Part shown: positions 9,037 to 17,058 of the stretch, piece by piece | Layout of the letters: each line of letters begins with the position of its first letter | How positions within the stretch are numbered: the stretch's first letter is position 1 | Source: Streptomyces sp. F001 | GTDB taxonomy: Bacteria; Actinomycetota; Actinomycetes; Streptomycetales; Streptomycetaceae | DNA length: 64,000 nucleotides | Assembly (NCBI RefSeq): GCF_004187715.1 | Contig: NZ_QZWF01000002.1 | Span: 124,001-188,000 of the forward strand | Reading direction: 5' to 3' | Position numbers and translations under genes: made by a program | The notes under the pieces: model-generated | Seen by the model: the letters and a program-made list of their open reading frames with translations, nothing else | Told to the model about the DNA's origin: nothing | Databases searched by the model: none

Positions 9037-9935
9037 AGGCGCTGAGAAAGGCGGTGCGCTGGTCCTTCGCCACGCTCGTCCCCGGGGAACTCGTGCTCGT
9101 CCTGTGCGTGGTCGGCGGGGTGCGCACAGCCCCAGCCGTCCGGCTGGTGGTGGAGCTGACGGTACTCGCGCTGATGGCCGCGGCGACCGCCCTGCTCTCC
9201 CTCGACTACCGCCGGCACCGTCGGGACGGTCTGGAGCGCGGCCCTGCCTTCCGCGCCGCGATCGCCGACACCGTTCCGGCGCCCGTGCGCAAGCTGACCA
9301 CCCACGAGGTCTTCCTCTCCACCAGCTTCCTGCGCTGGGTGACCCGCCGCGGACCGCACGGCGTACGCGAGGGGGACCTGCCCATCCCGTACGCCTCGGG
9401 TCAGACGGCGGTCATGTACGGCTTCTTCTTCGTCTGCATCGTCGAGACCGTGGCCCTCGCCTTCCTGATCCCCTGGCCCGTGGTGCACGCCGTCACTCTC
9501 GTCCTCGACATCTGGGGCTGCTACTTCGTCATCGCCCTGCACGCCTCCTGCGTGGTTCGCCCGCATGTGATCGGGGCCGACGGCTCGCTGCGCCTGCGCT
9601 ACGGCGCCCTGCTGGACATCCGCATCCCGGCCGACCGCATAGCCTCCGTCCGCCTGGACCGGAAGTTCCCGAACGGCAAGCTGGCCGTCGTGGATGAGAA
9701 CGGCGTCGCCGACATGGCGGTGGACGGCCAGACGACGGTCACCGTCGAGCTCACCGAGCCGGTGCGGTACGTACGCGCCCTGGGCAAGCCCGCCGAGGCT
9801 CGCACCTTCCGTTTCTACGCCGACGACCCCGCGTCCGCCGTGGCCGCGCTCAGGGCGGGCGGTCCGTCCGCCGGCACGGACCGGACCAGCCACACCTCCG
9901 ACTCCGACTCGGTCAGCCGCACCCGCAGCCGCTGA
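9033..9935 (+). CDS. Membrane protein with C-terminal PH-like domain, unknown function
   Basis: This 300-residue protein starts at GTG 9033, overlapping the MerR stop. Hydrophobic segments lie at about 12-29, 35-55, 128-150 and 153-175. The C-terminal 120 residues are soluble (RPHVIGADGSLRLRYGALLDI onward) and have the alternating strand pattern of bacterial PH-like domains, ending in a Ser/Thr/Arg tail. It is translationally coupled to the MerR regulator, so it is probably the effector of that switch, perhaps in envelope stress or transport of a ligand. I cannot assign it to a characterised family. Confidence 0.85.
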   Translation: MKALRKAVRWSFATLVPGELVLVLCVVGGVRTAPAVRLVVELTVLALMAAATALLSLDYRRHRRDGLERGPAFRAAIADTVPAPVRKLTTHEVFLSTSFLRWVTRRGPHGVREGDLPIPYASGQTAVMYGFFFVCIVETVALAFLIPWPVVHAVTLVLDIWGCYFVIALHASCVVRPHVIGADGSLRLRYGALLDIRIPADRIASVRLDRKFPNGKLAVVDENGVADMAVDGQTTVTVELTEPVRYVRALGKPAEARTFRFYADDPASAVAALRAGGPSAGTDRTSHTSDSDSVSRTRSR

Positions 9936-10073
9936 CCGAGCGCCGGCCCGGGGCGATTCCGCCTGTTCACCGGCCCTATGCGACCGGTACGTCGGCACCC
10001 GCAAGAAGTCTGACTCCTCGCCGGCCGGATTCGCCGAGCTCGTCGTCCGGGCCGACACCCGCTTCACCTGGCC

Positions 10074-10190
10074 ACGCCGGAGACCGAGCTGGACGCGGAG
10101 TGGTTCATGGCACTGACCGAGGAACTCGGCGTCGTGGTCCTCGGCCCGCTCGGCATGACCCCCGCCGATCTGGACCGCCTCGGCCAGTAG
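10074..10190 (+). pseudogene. Possible 3' remnant of a degraded gene
   Basis: The frame ending at TAG 10188-10190 reads TPETELDAEWFMALTEELG, then VVVLGPLGMTPADLDRLGQ, which looks like a real protein C-terminus. The bases before it continue in a different frame (PAGFAELVVRADTRFTW around 10021-10070), as if a frameshift broke the gene, and no start or ribosome site is present. It may be the relic of a gene that followed the MerR pair. The family is not identified. Confidence 0.3.
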
Positions 10191-10206
10191 CCGCGGAGCA
10201 GCAGCC

Positions 10207-10650
10207 TCAGCGGCCGGGAAGGCGTTCGGTGATCTCCTGCAGGATCCAGCCGTTGCCGTCGGGGTCGCTGAAGGAGGCGAAGGAGGCGTAGCTGCGGCGT
10301 TCGGGGTCGGGCCCGGGGACCCGGTTGTCGGTACCGGCGCGGTGGAACACGCCTCCGGCGTCGTGGAAGACCTCGCCGACCTCCGCTCCCCGCTCGACGA
10401 GTTCCGCCCGGGCCGCCTCGACGTCCGACACGACCAGGTGCAGCCCCTGCGCCGAGCCGGGCGCGGCGTCGCTGACTCCGGTGCCGAAGATCACCGAGCA
10501 GGGAGAGCCGGGCGGGGTCATCTGCACCACGCGGAAGTCGTCCCCGGCGGGGAAATCGGCGTCCTCCCGCCATCCCAGCGCCTTGTAGAAGGCCTTGGCC
10601 CGGTCCACGTCGGCGACCGGAATCACCACGACCTCAAGCTTTGTATCCAT
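10207..10650 (-). CDS. VOC (glyoxalase/bleomycin-resistance fold) protein
   Basis: A 147-residue protein with two beta-alpha-beta-beta-beta modules. It opens KLEVVVIPVADVDRAKAFYKAL and ends with the second-module motif FSDPDGNGWILQEI, whose Glu is a usual metal ligand. The central QGLHLVVSDVEAARAEL supplies the other metal-side His. ATG 10650 is preceded by GAAGGAG at good spacing, so the longer open frame to 10812 is not needed. The neighbours are unrelated, and the substrate cannot be predicted from sequence. Confidence 0.88.
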   Translation of the reverse strand: MDTKLEVVVIPVADVDRAKAFYKALGWREDADFPAGDDFRVVQMTPPGSPCSVIFGTGVSDAAPGSAQGLHLVVSDVEAARAELVERGAEVGEVFHDAGGVFHRAGTDNRVPGPDPERRSYASFASFSDPDGNGWILQEITERLPGR

Positions 10651-10936
10651 GACACGGCACTCCTTCTTCTCACCGAGGAGCGGGGAACCGGCGCTGCAGC
10701 AGGAGGCAGGCGCCGCGGCGGCCACCGTCGCGAGCGAACGCGCGCTCGGCGAGCGCCGCCAGGGCCGAAGCGCGACAAACAACCGGCGATCAGCCTGTAG
10801 GTGACCACACAAGCCATGATGAACCCATGTCCGGCTGCCGCAGATACACCGGACAGCGCCGCCTCCGCCTCCGCCGAGCCGCAGGTCGGAACCCCGAGGG
10901 CGGTCAGTCGCGGGCGACCGCCACCGCCCCGGCGGT

Positions 10937-11584
10937 TCAGTCCTTGCGGCCCGTCACGGCGACCGTGACACCCAGGCCGATCATGGTGAGGCCGCCGACG
11001 CCGCCGACCAGGGAGAGCCGTCGCGGGGAGCGGGCGAACCAGTTCCGGGCGGTGGCCGCGGTCAGCCCCCACAGACTGTCGAAGACCACCGCGATGATGT
11101 TGAAGACCAGACCGAGCAGCAGCATCTGCACCACGACGTGCCCCTGAGCGCGGTCCACGAACTGGGGCAGCACGGCGGCGAAGAACACGATGGTCTTGGG
11201 GTTGGCCACCCCGACCGCGAACCCCTCCCACAGCGTGCGCAGACCACCCCGGTGACCCTCGTCGGCGGTGAACGCGGCCTGCAGCGCACCACGCTGCCGC
11301 CACGCCCTGACCCCGAGGTGGGCCAGATACGCGGCGCCCGCCAGCTTCAGCACGGTGAACACCAGGACGGAACGCTCGACCACCGCCCCCACCCCCAGCG
11401 CCACGGCGACGACCAGCACATACGCGCCCAGCGTGTTCCCCACGACGGTGGTCAGCGCGGCGCGCCGGCCCTGCGCGAGCGCCCGGCCGATCACGAACAG
11501 CACACTCGGCCCGGGGATCACGATCAGCACGAAGGACATGGCCGCGAAGGCCAGCAGGCGGTCGGTGGGCAGCATGACGCTCAT
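10937..11584 (-). CDS. LysE/RhtB family amino acid exporter
   Basis: This 215-residue membrane protein has six hydrophobic segments. The family N-terminus includes FVLIVIPGPSVLFVIGRALAQG (residues about 17-38), and the conserved GFAVGVANPKTIVFFAAVLPQF lies in the middle, so it should export amino acids or related metabolites at the cytoplasmic membrane. Two ATG codons, 11584 and 11575, are possible. A strong AAGGAGGTGA lies at 11609-11618, about 25 bases before 11584, further than normal, with no good start codon closer to it. Confidence 0.9.
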   Translation of the reverse strand: MSVMLPTDRLLAFAAMSFVLIVIPGPSVLFVIGRALAQGRRAALTTVVGNTLGAYVLVVAVALGVGAVVERSVLVFTVLKLAGAAYLAHLGVRAWRQRGALQAAFTADEGHRGGLRTLWEGFAVGVANPKTIVFFAAVLPQFVDRAQGHVVVQMLLLGLVFNIIAVVFDSLWGLTAATARNWFARSPRRLSLVGGVGGLTMIGLGVTVAVTGRKD

Positions 11585-11746
11585 ACAACCAGCGGGCGGG
11601 CCCGGCCTCACCTCCTTTTCCGGCGCCGGAGCACCGCCCGGCGGGCGGAGGGTTGGGTTCCGTCGGGTCGGGTACGCGTGGGATGCCGCGCCGGGGCGAC
11701 TTCGTGCCGGGCGGGCCGTACGACCACCGCTACCAGGGGATCTGTC

Positions 11747-12154
11747 ATGGAGACACCCGCGAACGACAACAACGCCACCCCGGCCCAGCGGGCACTCGAC
11801 GTGCTCGCCGAGAACACCGAGGACACGGCGGCGCTGGACACGCTCGCGAGCAGTGAGGTGCTCGTCCCCGTGCCCGACGACGCCCTCGAGGAGGAGGCCG
11901 CCGATCCCACCGCCGTGGCGCTGCCCGTGCTGGAGGAACCGGACGGGCGCCCGGTGGTGCCTGTCTTCACCTCGGAGCTGGAGATGGCCGAGCTGCTCCC
12001 GTTCGTCTCCCGCTACCGCCTCGTACCGCTCGGCGCGCTCGCCTCGCAGTGGCCCTCCGACGACCTGTCTCTCACCATCGACGGCAGTTCGTCGCACGGC
12101 CTGACGCTCACCTCGGACGGCGTGCGCACCCTGCTGGCCCGGCCACAGAGGTGA
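11747..12154 (+). CDS. SseB-like protein
   Basis: A 135-residue acidic protein with no signal or membrane segment. The N-terminal third is an acidic Ala/Glu-rich tail. Residues about 60-135 (GRPVVPVFTSELEMAELLPF onward) match the SseB N-terminal-like domain found in many actinobacterial proteins of unknown function. ATG 11747 follows AGGGGA at six bases. It is monocistronic and converges on the MarR gene, with a strong hairpin between the two. Confidence 0.75.
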   Translation: METPANDNNATPAQRALDVLAENTEDTAALDTLASSEVLVPVPDDALEEEAADPTAVALPVLEEPDGRPVVPVFTSELEMAELLPFVSRYRLVPLGALASQWPSDDLSLTIDGSSSHGLTLTSDGVRTLLARPQR

Positions 12155-12158
12155 CCGC

Positions 12159-12183
12159 GGGCGTTCACCCCGGGTGAACGCCC
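12159..12183. terminator. Bidirectional hairpin terminator
   Basis: A perfect inverted repeat with 12-base arms (GGGCGTTCACCC at 12159-12170 and GGGTGAACGCCC at 12172-12183) separated by one base, so a few central pairs open into the loop. It fills the space between the convergent SseB-like and MarR genes and lacks a U tract, as is usual in Streptomyces. Confidence 0.85.
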
Positions 12184-12186
12184 ATG

Positions 12187-12576
12187 TCAGCCCTGCAGCG
12201 TGCGGGCCAGGGCCGCCCGTTGCAGGGGCAGGACCTCGGCGTGCAGCTCGCGGCCCTTGCGGGTCAGGGTCACCCAGACGCCGCGCCGGTCCTCCGCGCA
12301 GACGGAGCGCTCGACCAGGCCGTCCTTCTCCAGCCGGCCGATGAGGCGGGACAGGGCGCTCTGGCTCAGATGCACCCGCCCCACGAGGTTCTGCACCCGG
12401 CACTGGTCGCCCTCCTCCGGCGACTCGGTGGCGAGGATGTCCAGCACTTCGAAGTCACTCGCCCCCAGGCCGTGCGGATGCAGCACGCGGTCGATCTCGC
12501 ACATCGTCCGCGCATGCGCCGACAGGATGTCCCGCCACCGTTGCTCCAGGCCGGACTGGGCCGTGTTCGCTGCCAT
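12187..12576 (-). CDS. MarR family transcriptional regulator
   Basis: A 129-residue dimeric winged-helix regulator. The recognition region reads VGRVHLSQSALSRLIGRLEKDGLV (about residues 67-90) and the wing CAEDRRGVWVTLTRKGREL (about 93-111). The start at 12576 is the first ATG. Its promoter region carries two copies of GTTGCAC and the decamer ACTAGTTGCA. The same decamer is present in the palindrome before the dienoyl-CoA reductase at 46.2 kb, with a close relative before the SnoaL-like gene at 58.9 kb, so this protein is the best local candidate for their regulator. Confidence 0.9.
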   Translation of the reverse strand: MAANTAQSGLEQRWRDILSAHARTMCEIDRVLHPHGLGASDFEVLDILATESPEEGDQCRVQNLVGRVHLSQSALSRLIGRLEKDGLVERSVCAEDRRGVWVTLTRKGRELHAEVLPLQRAALARTLQG

Positions 12577-12613
12577 ATCCGCACGGTAACACCGAATCGG
12601 CCATTCGTTGAGT

Positions 12614-12635
12614 GTGCAACTAGTGTGCGTGCAAC
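12614..12635. promoter_or_regulatory. MarR autoregulatory site candidate
   Basis: On the plus strand GTGCAAC occurs at 12614-12620 and again at 12629-12635, with TGCAACTAGT (12615-12624) joining the first copy to the centre. The site is 38-59 bases before the MarR start, in the promoter. The decamer is identical to one half of the palindrome at 46160-46173. Confidence 0.55.
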
Positions 12636-12637
12636 GG

Positions 12638-13669
12638 CTACGTGGACTCCCGCTTCACCAGCTCCGTGGGCAGGATCACGGCAGCCGGATCCTCGCCCCC
12701 GATCTGCGCGAGCAGGACCCGCACCATCTCGGCGCTGATCCGGTCCCACGGCTGTCGAATGGTCGTCAGCTCCGGGCTCGCCGTGACGGCGGCGGGGGAG
12801 TCGTCGAAGCCGCCGACCGCCACGTCCTGCGGCACCCGGCGCCCCGCCCGCTGGAGTGCCGTCAGCACGCCCTGTGCCATCAGGTCGGACGCGACGAACA
12901 CCGCGTCCATGTCCGGGGCCTGCGCGAGCAAGCGCTCGGCGCCCGCCTCACCGCTGGCCCGGCTGTAGTCGCCGGACACGATGAGCCGCTCGTCGATCTC
13001 GACGCCGGCCTCGGTCAGCACCTCCTTGTACCCGGCGAGCCGCTCGACACCGCCCGGCGTGTCCAGCGGACCGGTGACCACGCCGATCCGCCGTCGGCCG
13101 AGGGACAGCAGATGCCGGACCATGTCCCGCGCGCCGTCCCGGTCGTCGGCGGCGACGTAACTCACCTTCGAGCCCAGCCCGATCGGCTTGCCGCAGGCGA
13201 CCAGCGGCACCCCCGCCTCGCGCAGCTCCTGGGCCACCGGATCCCCGGAGTGGCTGGAGACGAGGAGCACCCCGTCGACGTGCCCCGCGGTGATGTACCG
13301 CGTGATGCGCCGCCGTTCGTCCTCAGTGCCGGCCAGCATCAGCAGCAGCGGGATGTCGTGCTGGGCGAGGGCCTGGGTGCAGCCGCGCAGCAGGACGTTG
13401 AAGTTCGGGTCCTCGAAGAACCGCTCCTGCGGCTCCGTCAGCAGGAAGCCGATCGAGTCCGAACGCCCGGTGATCAGCGAGCGGGCGTGCCGGTTCACGA
13501 CGTAACCGGTCCTGCGGATGGCGGCGTTGACCGCCTCCTGCGCGGCCGGGCTGACGTAATGGCCGCCGTTGAGCACGCGCGAGACCGTGCCGCGCGAGAC
13601 ACCCGCCTCGCGCGCCACGTCGTGAATCGTCGGCGGTCTGCGCCGGCCCCCCGTGTTGCTCATGGTCAT
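12638..13669 (-). CDS. LacI family regulator of the galactan operon
   Basis: This 343-residue repressor has its HTH at residues about 14-35 (TIHDVAREAGVSRGTVSRVLN), the hinge helix region, and then a periplasmic-binding-protein-like sensor domain (IGFLLTEPQERFF onward). The ATG at 13669 overlaps the stop of the permease gene (ATGA), so the regulator is the last gene of the transporter operon and is made with it. The likely target is the palindrome at 16929-16944 between the binding protein and the GH42 gene. The inducer is expected to be galactose or galacto-oligosaccharide, inferred from the linked hydrolases. Confidence 0.92.
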   Translation of the reverse strand: MTMSNTGGRRRPPTIHDVAREAGVSRGTVSRVLNGGHYVSPAAQEAVNAAIRRTGYVVNRHARSLITGRSDSIGFLLTEPQERFFEDPNFNVLLRGCTQALAQHDIPLLLMLAGTEDERRRITRYITAGHVDGVLLVSSHSGDPVAQELREAGVPLVACGKPIGLGSKVSYVAADDRDGARDMVRHLLSLGRRRIGVVTGPLDTPGGVERLAGYKEVLTEAGVEIDERLIVSGDYSRASGEAGAERLLAQAPDMDAVFVASDLMAQGVLTALQRAGRRVPQDVAVGGFDDSPAAVTASPELTTIRQPWDRISAEMVRVLLAQIGGEDPAAVILPTELVKREST

Positions 13670-14571
13670 GACTTTACGGCCCCGGAGAGCAGATCCAGGC
13701 TCCAGAAGCGCTGGACGACCAGGAACAGCGCGACCAGCGGGAACACCGCGAGGAACGCCCCCGTGATCACCAGTGTGTACAGCGCCGGGGTGTTGGCACC
13801 CTGCTCCAGGAGCGTGTGCAGGCCCAGGGTGATCGGGAACTTCTCGTCGTCGCTGAGCATGATGTACGGCAGCAGGAAGTTGTTCCAGATGGCCACGAAC
13901 TGGAACAGGAACACCGTGACCAGCCCCGGGATCATCATCGGCAGCGCGATCCGGGTGAAGATCCGCCACTCGCTCGCCCCGTCCATCCGCCCGGCCTCCA
14001 CCACGTCGGAGGGGACCGCGGCGGCGGCGTAGATCCGCGCGAGGTAGACGCCGTAGGGGGAGAGGATCTGCGGCAGCAGCACGGACAGGTACGAGTCCGT
14101 GAGGTCCACCTTCGCCAGCAGCAGGTACTGCGGGATGGCGAGGATCACCGGAGGCATCAGCACGCCCGCGAGCAGCACGTTGAAGATCGCCTCGCGGCCG
14201 CGGAAGCGGTAGGTCGCCAGCGCGTAGCCGCTGAACGACGACACCACCGTCGACAGCAGGGCGCCGAGAACGGCGTAGAGGGCCGAGTTGCCCATCCACT
14301 GCCAGTACACGCCGTCGCGGTAGGCGCTGAGGTCCGACAGGTTCTCGGCGAAGCCGGTGCCCGGCAGGAAGGTGAACGTGGAGAACAGCTCGCTGCCGGA
14401 CTTGGTGGACGCGATCACCACCCAGGCGACCGGCAGCAGACAGTAGAGCGCGCCGAGGAGCAGCGTGATCGTCGGGACCAGCGCGATCCGGCGGCGCAGC
14501 GGCGGACCCTGGGCGGTGCCCGGGGTCGTGCCGGCCGCCGGGGCGGCCTTGCGGACGGCAAGAGAACTCAT
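13666..14571 (-). CDS. Galacto-oligosaccharide ABC permease, MalG type (predicted substrate)
   Basis: A 301-residue CUT1 permease with six spans and the EAA loop VVEAGRMDGASEWRIFTRIA followed by LPMM. EAG replaces the usual EAA, a tolerated variation. Its ATG overlaps the upstream permease stop, and its stop overlaps the LacI start. The predicted substrate rests only on linkage to the GH42 and GH53 genes. Confidence 0.92.
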   Translation of the reverse strand: MSSLAVRKAAPAAGTTPGTAQGPPLRRRIALVPTITLLLGALYCLLPVAWVVIASTKSGSELFSTFTFLPGTGFAENLSDLSAYRDGVYWQWMGNSALYAVLGALLSTVVSSFSGYALATYRFRGREAIFNVLLAGVLMPPVILAIPQYLLLAKVDLTDSYLSVLLPQILSPYGVYLARIYAAAAVPSDVVEAGRMDGASEWRIFTRIALPMMIPGLVTVFLFQFVAIWNNFLLPYIMLSDDEKFPITLGLHTLLEQGANTPALYTLVITGAFLAVFPLVALFLVVQRFWSLDLLSGAVKS

Positions 14572-15506
14572 CGTGCGACTCCTTGACTGACGTCCCGCTT
14601 GTTCCGACGGTTCGCGGCCCGCAGGAAGCCGAAGGACAACAGCAGGGTGGCGAGCGCGATGATCGTGGCCTGCGCTGCCGCGGCGTGGATGTCGCCCTTG
14701 CCAAAGGCGTCCTGGTACACCTTCATCAGCGGACTCCAGGTCGTGGACACGGAGTTGGTGAGCGGCTTGAGGGTGGTCGGCTCGCTGAACACCTGGAGCG
14801 TCGCGATGATCGAGAAGAAGAAGGTCAGCACCAGCGAGGGCGCCACCATCGGAATCTTGATCTTCAGTGCGATCTGCAGCGGCGTGGCGCCGTCCAGCTT
14901 CGCCGCCTCGTAGACCTCGGCCGGAATGGACTGCAGCGAGGTGTAGATGACGATCATGTTGAAGCCGGTGCCGCCCCACACCGCGATGTTCGACAGAGCG
15001 AGGAACAGCGGACCGCCGTCCAGCAGGTCCGGCTGCGGCAGGCCCAGCTTGTCGAGCACGAAGTAGAAGGGACTGACGTCCGGCAGGTACAGGAATCCCC
15101 ACAGCAGCGCCGCCACGACGCCGGGAATGGCGTACGGCAGGAAGATCGCGAGCCGGGAGAAGGGTGCGAGCCTGACCTTCTCGGAGTCGAGCATCAGGGC
15201 GAACAGCAGGGCGAGGCCGAGCATCACCGGGACGACGATGCAGCCGTAGCCGAGGACGCGCAGCGCACCATCCAGCAGTTCGCTGTCGGTGAAGGCGTCG
15301 GTGTAGTTCTCCAGCCCGGCCCAGACCTCTTTGCGGGCACCGGCGCCCAGGCCGAGGCCCGAGACCTGCACCTTGCGGAAGCTGAGCCAGATCGCGTACC
15401 CGATGGGCAGCGCGAAGAACAGGACGAAGAGGATCGATGCGGGAATCAGGAAGCCGTACGGGGCCCCCTTGACCCCGTACGACTTCCGGCGTGCCGTGCT
15501 GGTCAC
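14568..15506 (-). CDS. Galacto-oligosaccharide ABC permease, MalF type (predicted substrate)
   Basis: A 312-residue permease starting at GTG 15506, which overlaps the TGA of the binding-protein gene (GTGA). It has a basic N-terminal tail (STARRKSYGVKG), six spans and the EAA loop PAEVYEAAKLDGATPLQIA followed by KIKIP. No ATPase is encoded in the operon. An unlinked MsiK-like ATPase would be needed. Confidence 0.92.
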   Translation of the reverse strand: MTSTARRKSYGVKGAPYGFLIPASILFVLFFALPIGYAIWLSFRKVQVSGLGLGAGARKEVWAGLENYTDAFTDSELLDGALRVLGYGCIVVPVMLGLALLFALMLDSEKVRLAPFSRLAIFLPYAIPGVVAALLWGFLYLPDVSPFYFVLDKLGLPQPDLLDGGPLFLALSNIAVWGGTGFNMIVIYTSLQSIPAEVYEAAKLDGATPLQIALKIKIPMVAPSLVLTFFFSIIATLQVFSEPTTLKPLTNSVSTTWSPLMKVYQDAFGKGDIHAAAAQATIIALATLLLSFGFLRAANRRNKRDVSQGVAR

Positions 15507-16828
15507 TCGGCGACCTCGAAGCCCTGCTTCTTCATGTCGGCGACCGTGTCGTCCTGCATCGTCTTCAGGGCGGCGGTGAAGTCCGACTTGTTCTTGGCGG
15601 CGGCGCCGAAGGCGTCCTTGAAGGACGTGTAGGCGACGTTGACGTTCGGGCCCCACGCGGACGGCGCGGTGGTGTTCGCGATCTCCGCGGCCTGGGTGTA
15701 GAAGTCCGCCTGGTTCGAGAAGTAGTCCGGCGGCGTGGTGAAGGCGCCGCTGAGCTGCGCGGAGGTGGAGGCCGGGTAGATGCCGCTCTCCTTGGCCAGT
15801 GCGTTCAGGGCCTCGCCGTCGGTGTTCAGCCAGGCGGCGAACTTCGCGGCGGCCTCCTTGTTCCCGGAGTCCGTGGTGACCGCGGTGGAGGAGCCGCCCC
15901 AGCTGCCGGTGACGTTCTCGCTGCCGGACCACTGGGGGAGCGGAGCCATGGCCCACTTGCCCTTGGTGTCGGGCGCGGCGGTGCTCAGCGTGCCCGGCGC
16001 CCACACGGCGCTGACCCAGGCGATCTGCTTGCCGGTGTTGAGCGCCTTGTTCCAGGCCGGGGTGTACATCGGCTGGTTGTCGATGGCGCCCTCCTCGACG
16101 AGGTCACCCCAGAACTTGGCGACCTTCTGCGTCGCCGCGTCGTCGATGCCGACCTTCCACTTGTCGCCCTCGGTGGTCCACCACTTGGCGCCGGCCTGCT
16201 GCGCGAGGCCCGCGAAGAGGCCGGAGTCGTTGGCGGAGAAGGTGGTGAGGTCGGTGTCCGGGGAGGCCTTCTTCAGCTTCCGCGCGGTCTCGGCGAACTC
16301 GTCCCAGGTCATCGGGACCGTCAGGTCGTACTTCTTGAAGAGGTCCTCGCGGTAGTAGAACATCATCGGTCCGATGTCCTGCGGCACCGCGTAGACCGCG
16401 TCCGTGCCCAGCGTCGTCTGCTGCCAGACGCCCTCGGCGAACTTGCCCTTCGCGTCCCCCACCTCGCCCGATATGTCGGCGAGTGCGTCATTGCTGACCA
16501 GCGTCGGCAGCGCCTGGTACTCGGCCTGGACCAGGTCGGGCGCCTTGCCGGCCTTGTGCGCGGTGAGGATCTTGGTGACCAGCGTGTCGCCGGACGCCTG
16601 CTTCTTCACCGTGACCGTGATCTGCTCCTTCTTGCCCGGCCCCTTGTTCCACAGGTCGACGACCTTGTCCATGCCGGGCGTCCAGGTCCAGTACGTCAGC
16701 GAGACCGGGCCCGACTGGGCGTCGCCGTCGTCCTCGGAACCGCAGGCGGCGAGTGCGGTGGCGCCGAGCGTGACGGCGACAGTGGTTGCTGCGATTTCAA
16801 AGAGCCGCCGGCGCTTCGTGTTCGGCAT
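15503..16828 (-). CDS. Galacto-oligosaccharide-binding lipoprotein (predicted substrate)
   Basis: A 441-residue family-1 solute-binding protein. KRRRLF is followed by a hydrophobic core and the lipobox LAAC (Cys29). The mature protein starts with an acidic linker and SLTYWTWTPGMDKVVDLWN. GGGGAGAG precedes ATG 16828. It is the first gene of the leftward transporter/regulator operon and is divergent from the GH42 gene. The substrate is inferred to be beta-galacto-oligosaccharides released by the linked GH53 enzyme. Confidence 0.92.
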   Translation of the reverse strand: MPNTKRRRLFEIAATTVAVTLGATALAACGSEDDGDAQSGPVSLTYWTWTPGMDKVVDLWNKGPGKKEQITVTVKKQASGDTLVTKILTAHKAGKAPDLVQAEYQALPTLVSNDALADISGEVGDAKGKFAEGVWQQTTLGTDAVYAVPQDIGPMMFYYREDLFKKYDLTVPMTWDEFAETARKLKKASPDTDLTTFSANDSGLFAGLAQQAGAKWWTTEGDKWKVGIDDAATQKVAKFWGDLVEEGAIDNQPMYTPAWNKALNTGKQIAWVSAVWAPGTLSTAAPDTKGKWAMAPLPQWSGSENVTGSWGGSSTAVTTDSGNKEAAAKFAAWLNTDGEALNALAKESGIYPASTSAQLSGAFTTPPDYFSNQADFYTQAAEIANTTAPSAWGPNVNVAYTSFKDAFGAAAKNKSDFTAALKTMQDDTVADMKKQGFEVAE

Positions 16829-16839
16829 GGAACTCTCCC

Positions 16840-16907
16840 CTGACCAGGGTCCCCGCCCGCTGCGGAGACCTGCCCTGCAGATGCCTGCTGACCTGGGTCC
16901 TCGCCCG
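16840..16907. repeat. Pair of imperfect 20-base direct repeats in the operon leader
   Basis: CTGACCAGGGTCCCCGCCCG (16840-16859) and CTGACCTGGGTCCTCGCCCG (16888-16907) differ at two positions and are 48 bases apart. They lie between the operator and the binding-protein start, in the presumed 5' leader. Confidence 0.6.
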
Positions 16908-16928
16908 TCGCGAGGCCCTGTCATGCTT

Positions 16929-16944
16929 CTGTGAGCGTTCACAG
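16929..16944. promoter_or_regulatory. LacI-family operator of the galactan locus
   Basis: CTGTGAGCGTTCACAG has six-base inverted arms (CTGTGA/TCACAG) around a GCGT centre, matching the general LacI-family pattern. It sits in the divergent region between the binding protein (start 16828) and GH42 (start 17059) and is the likely target of the LacI protein at 12638-13669. Confidence 0.75.
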
Positions 16945-17058
16945 TAGAGAAACATCCCAGACACTTGTCAATGGTTGTTGCTGTGCGGTTATGTTGGGCT
17001 CGCACCGCCCCAGCTGTGTGTGCACGTTCCCAAATGATCGATTAAACGGGAGAGATCC

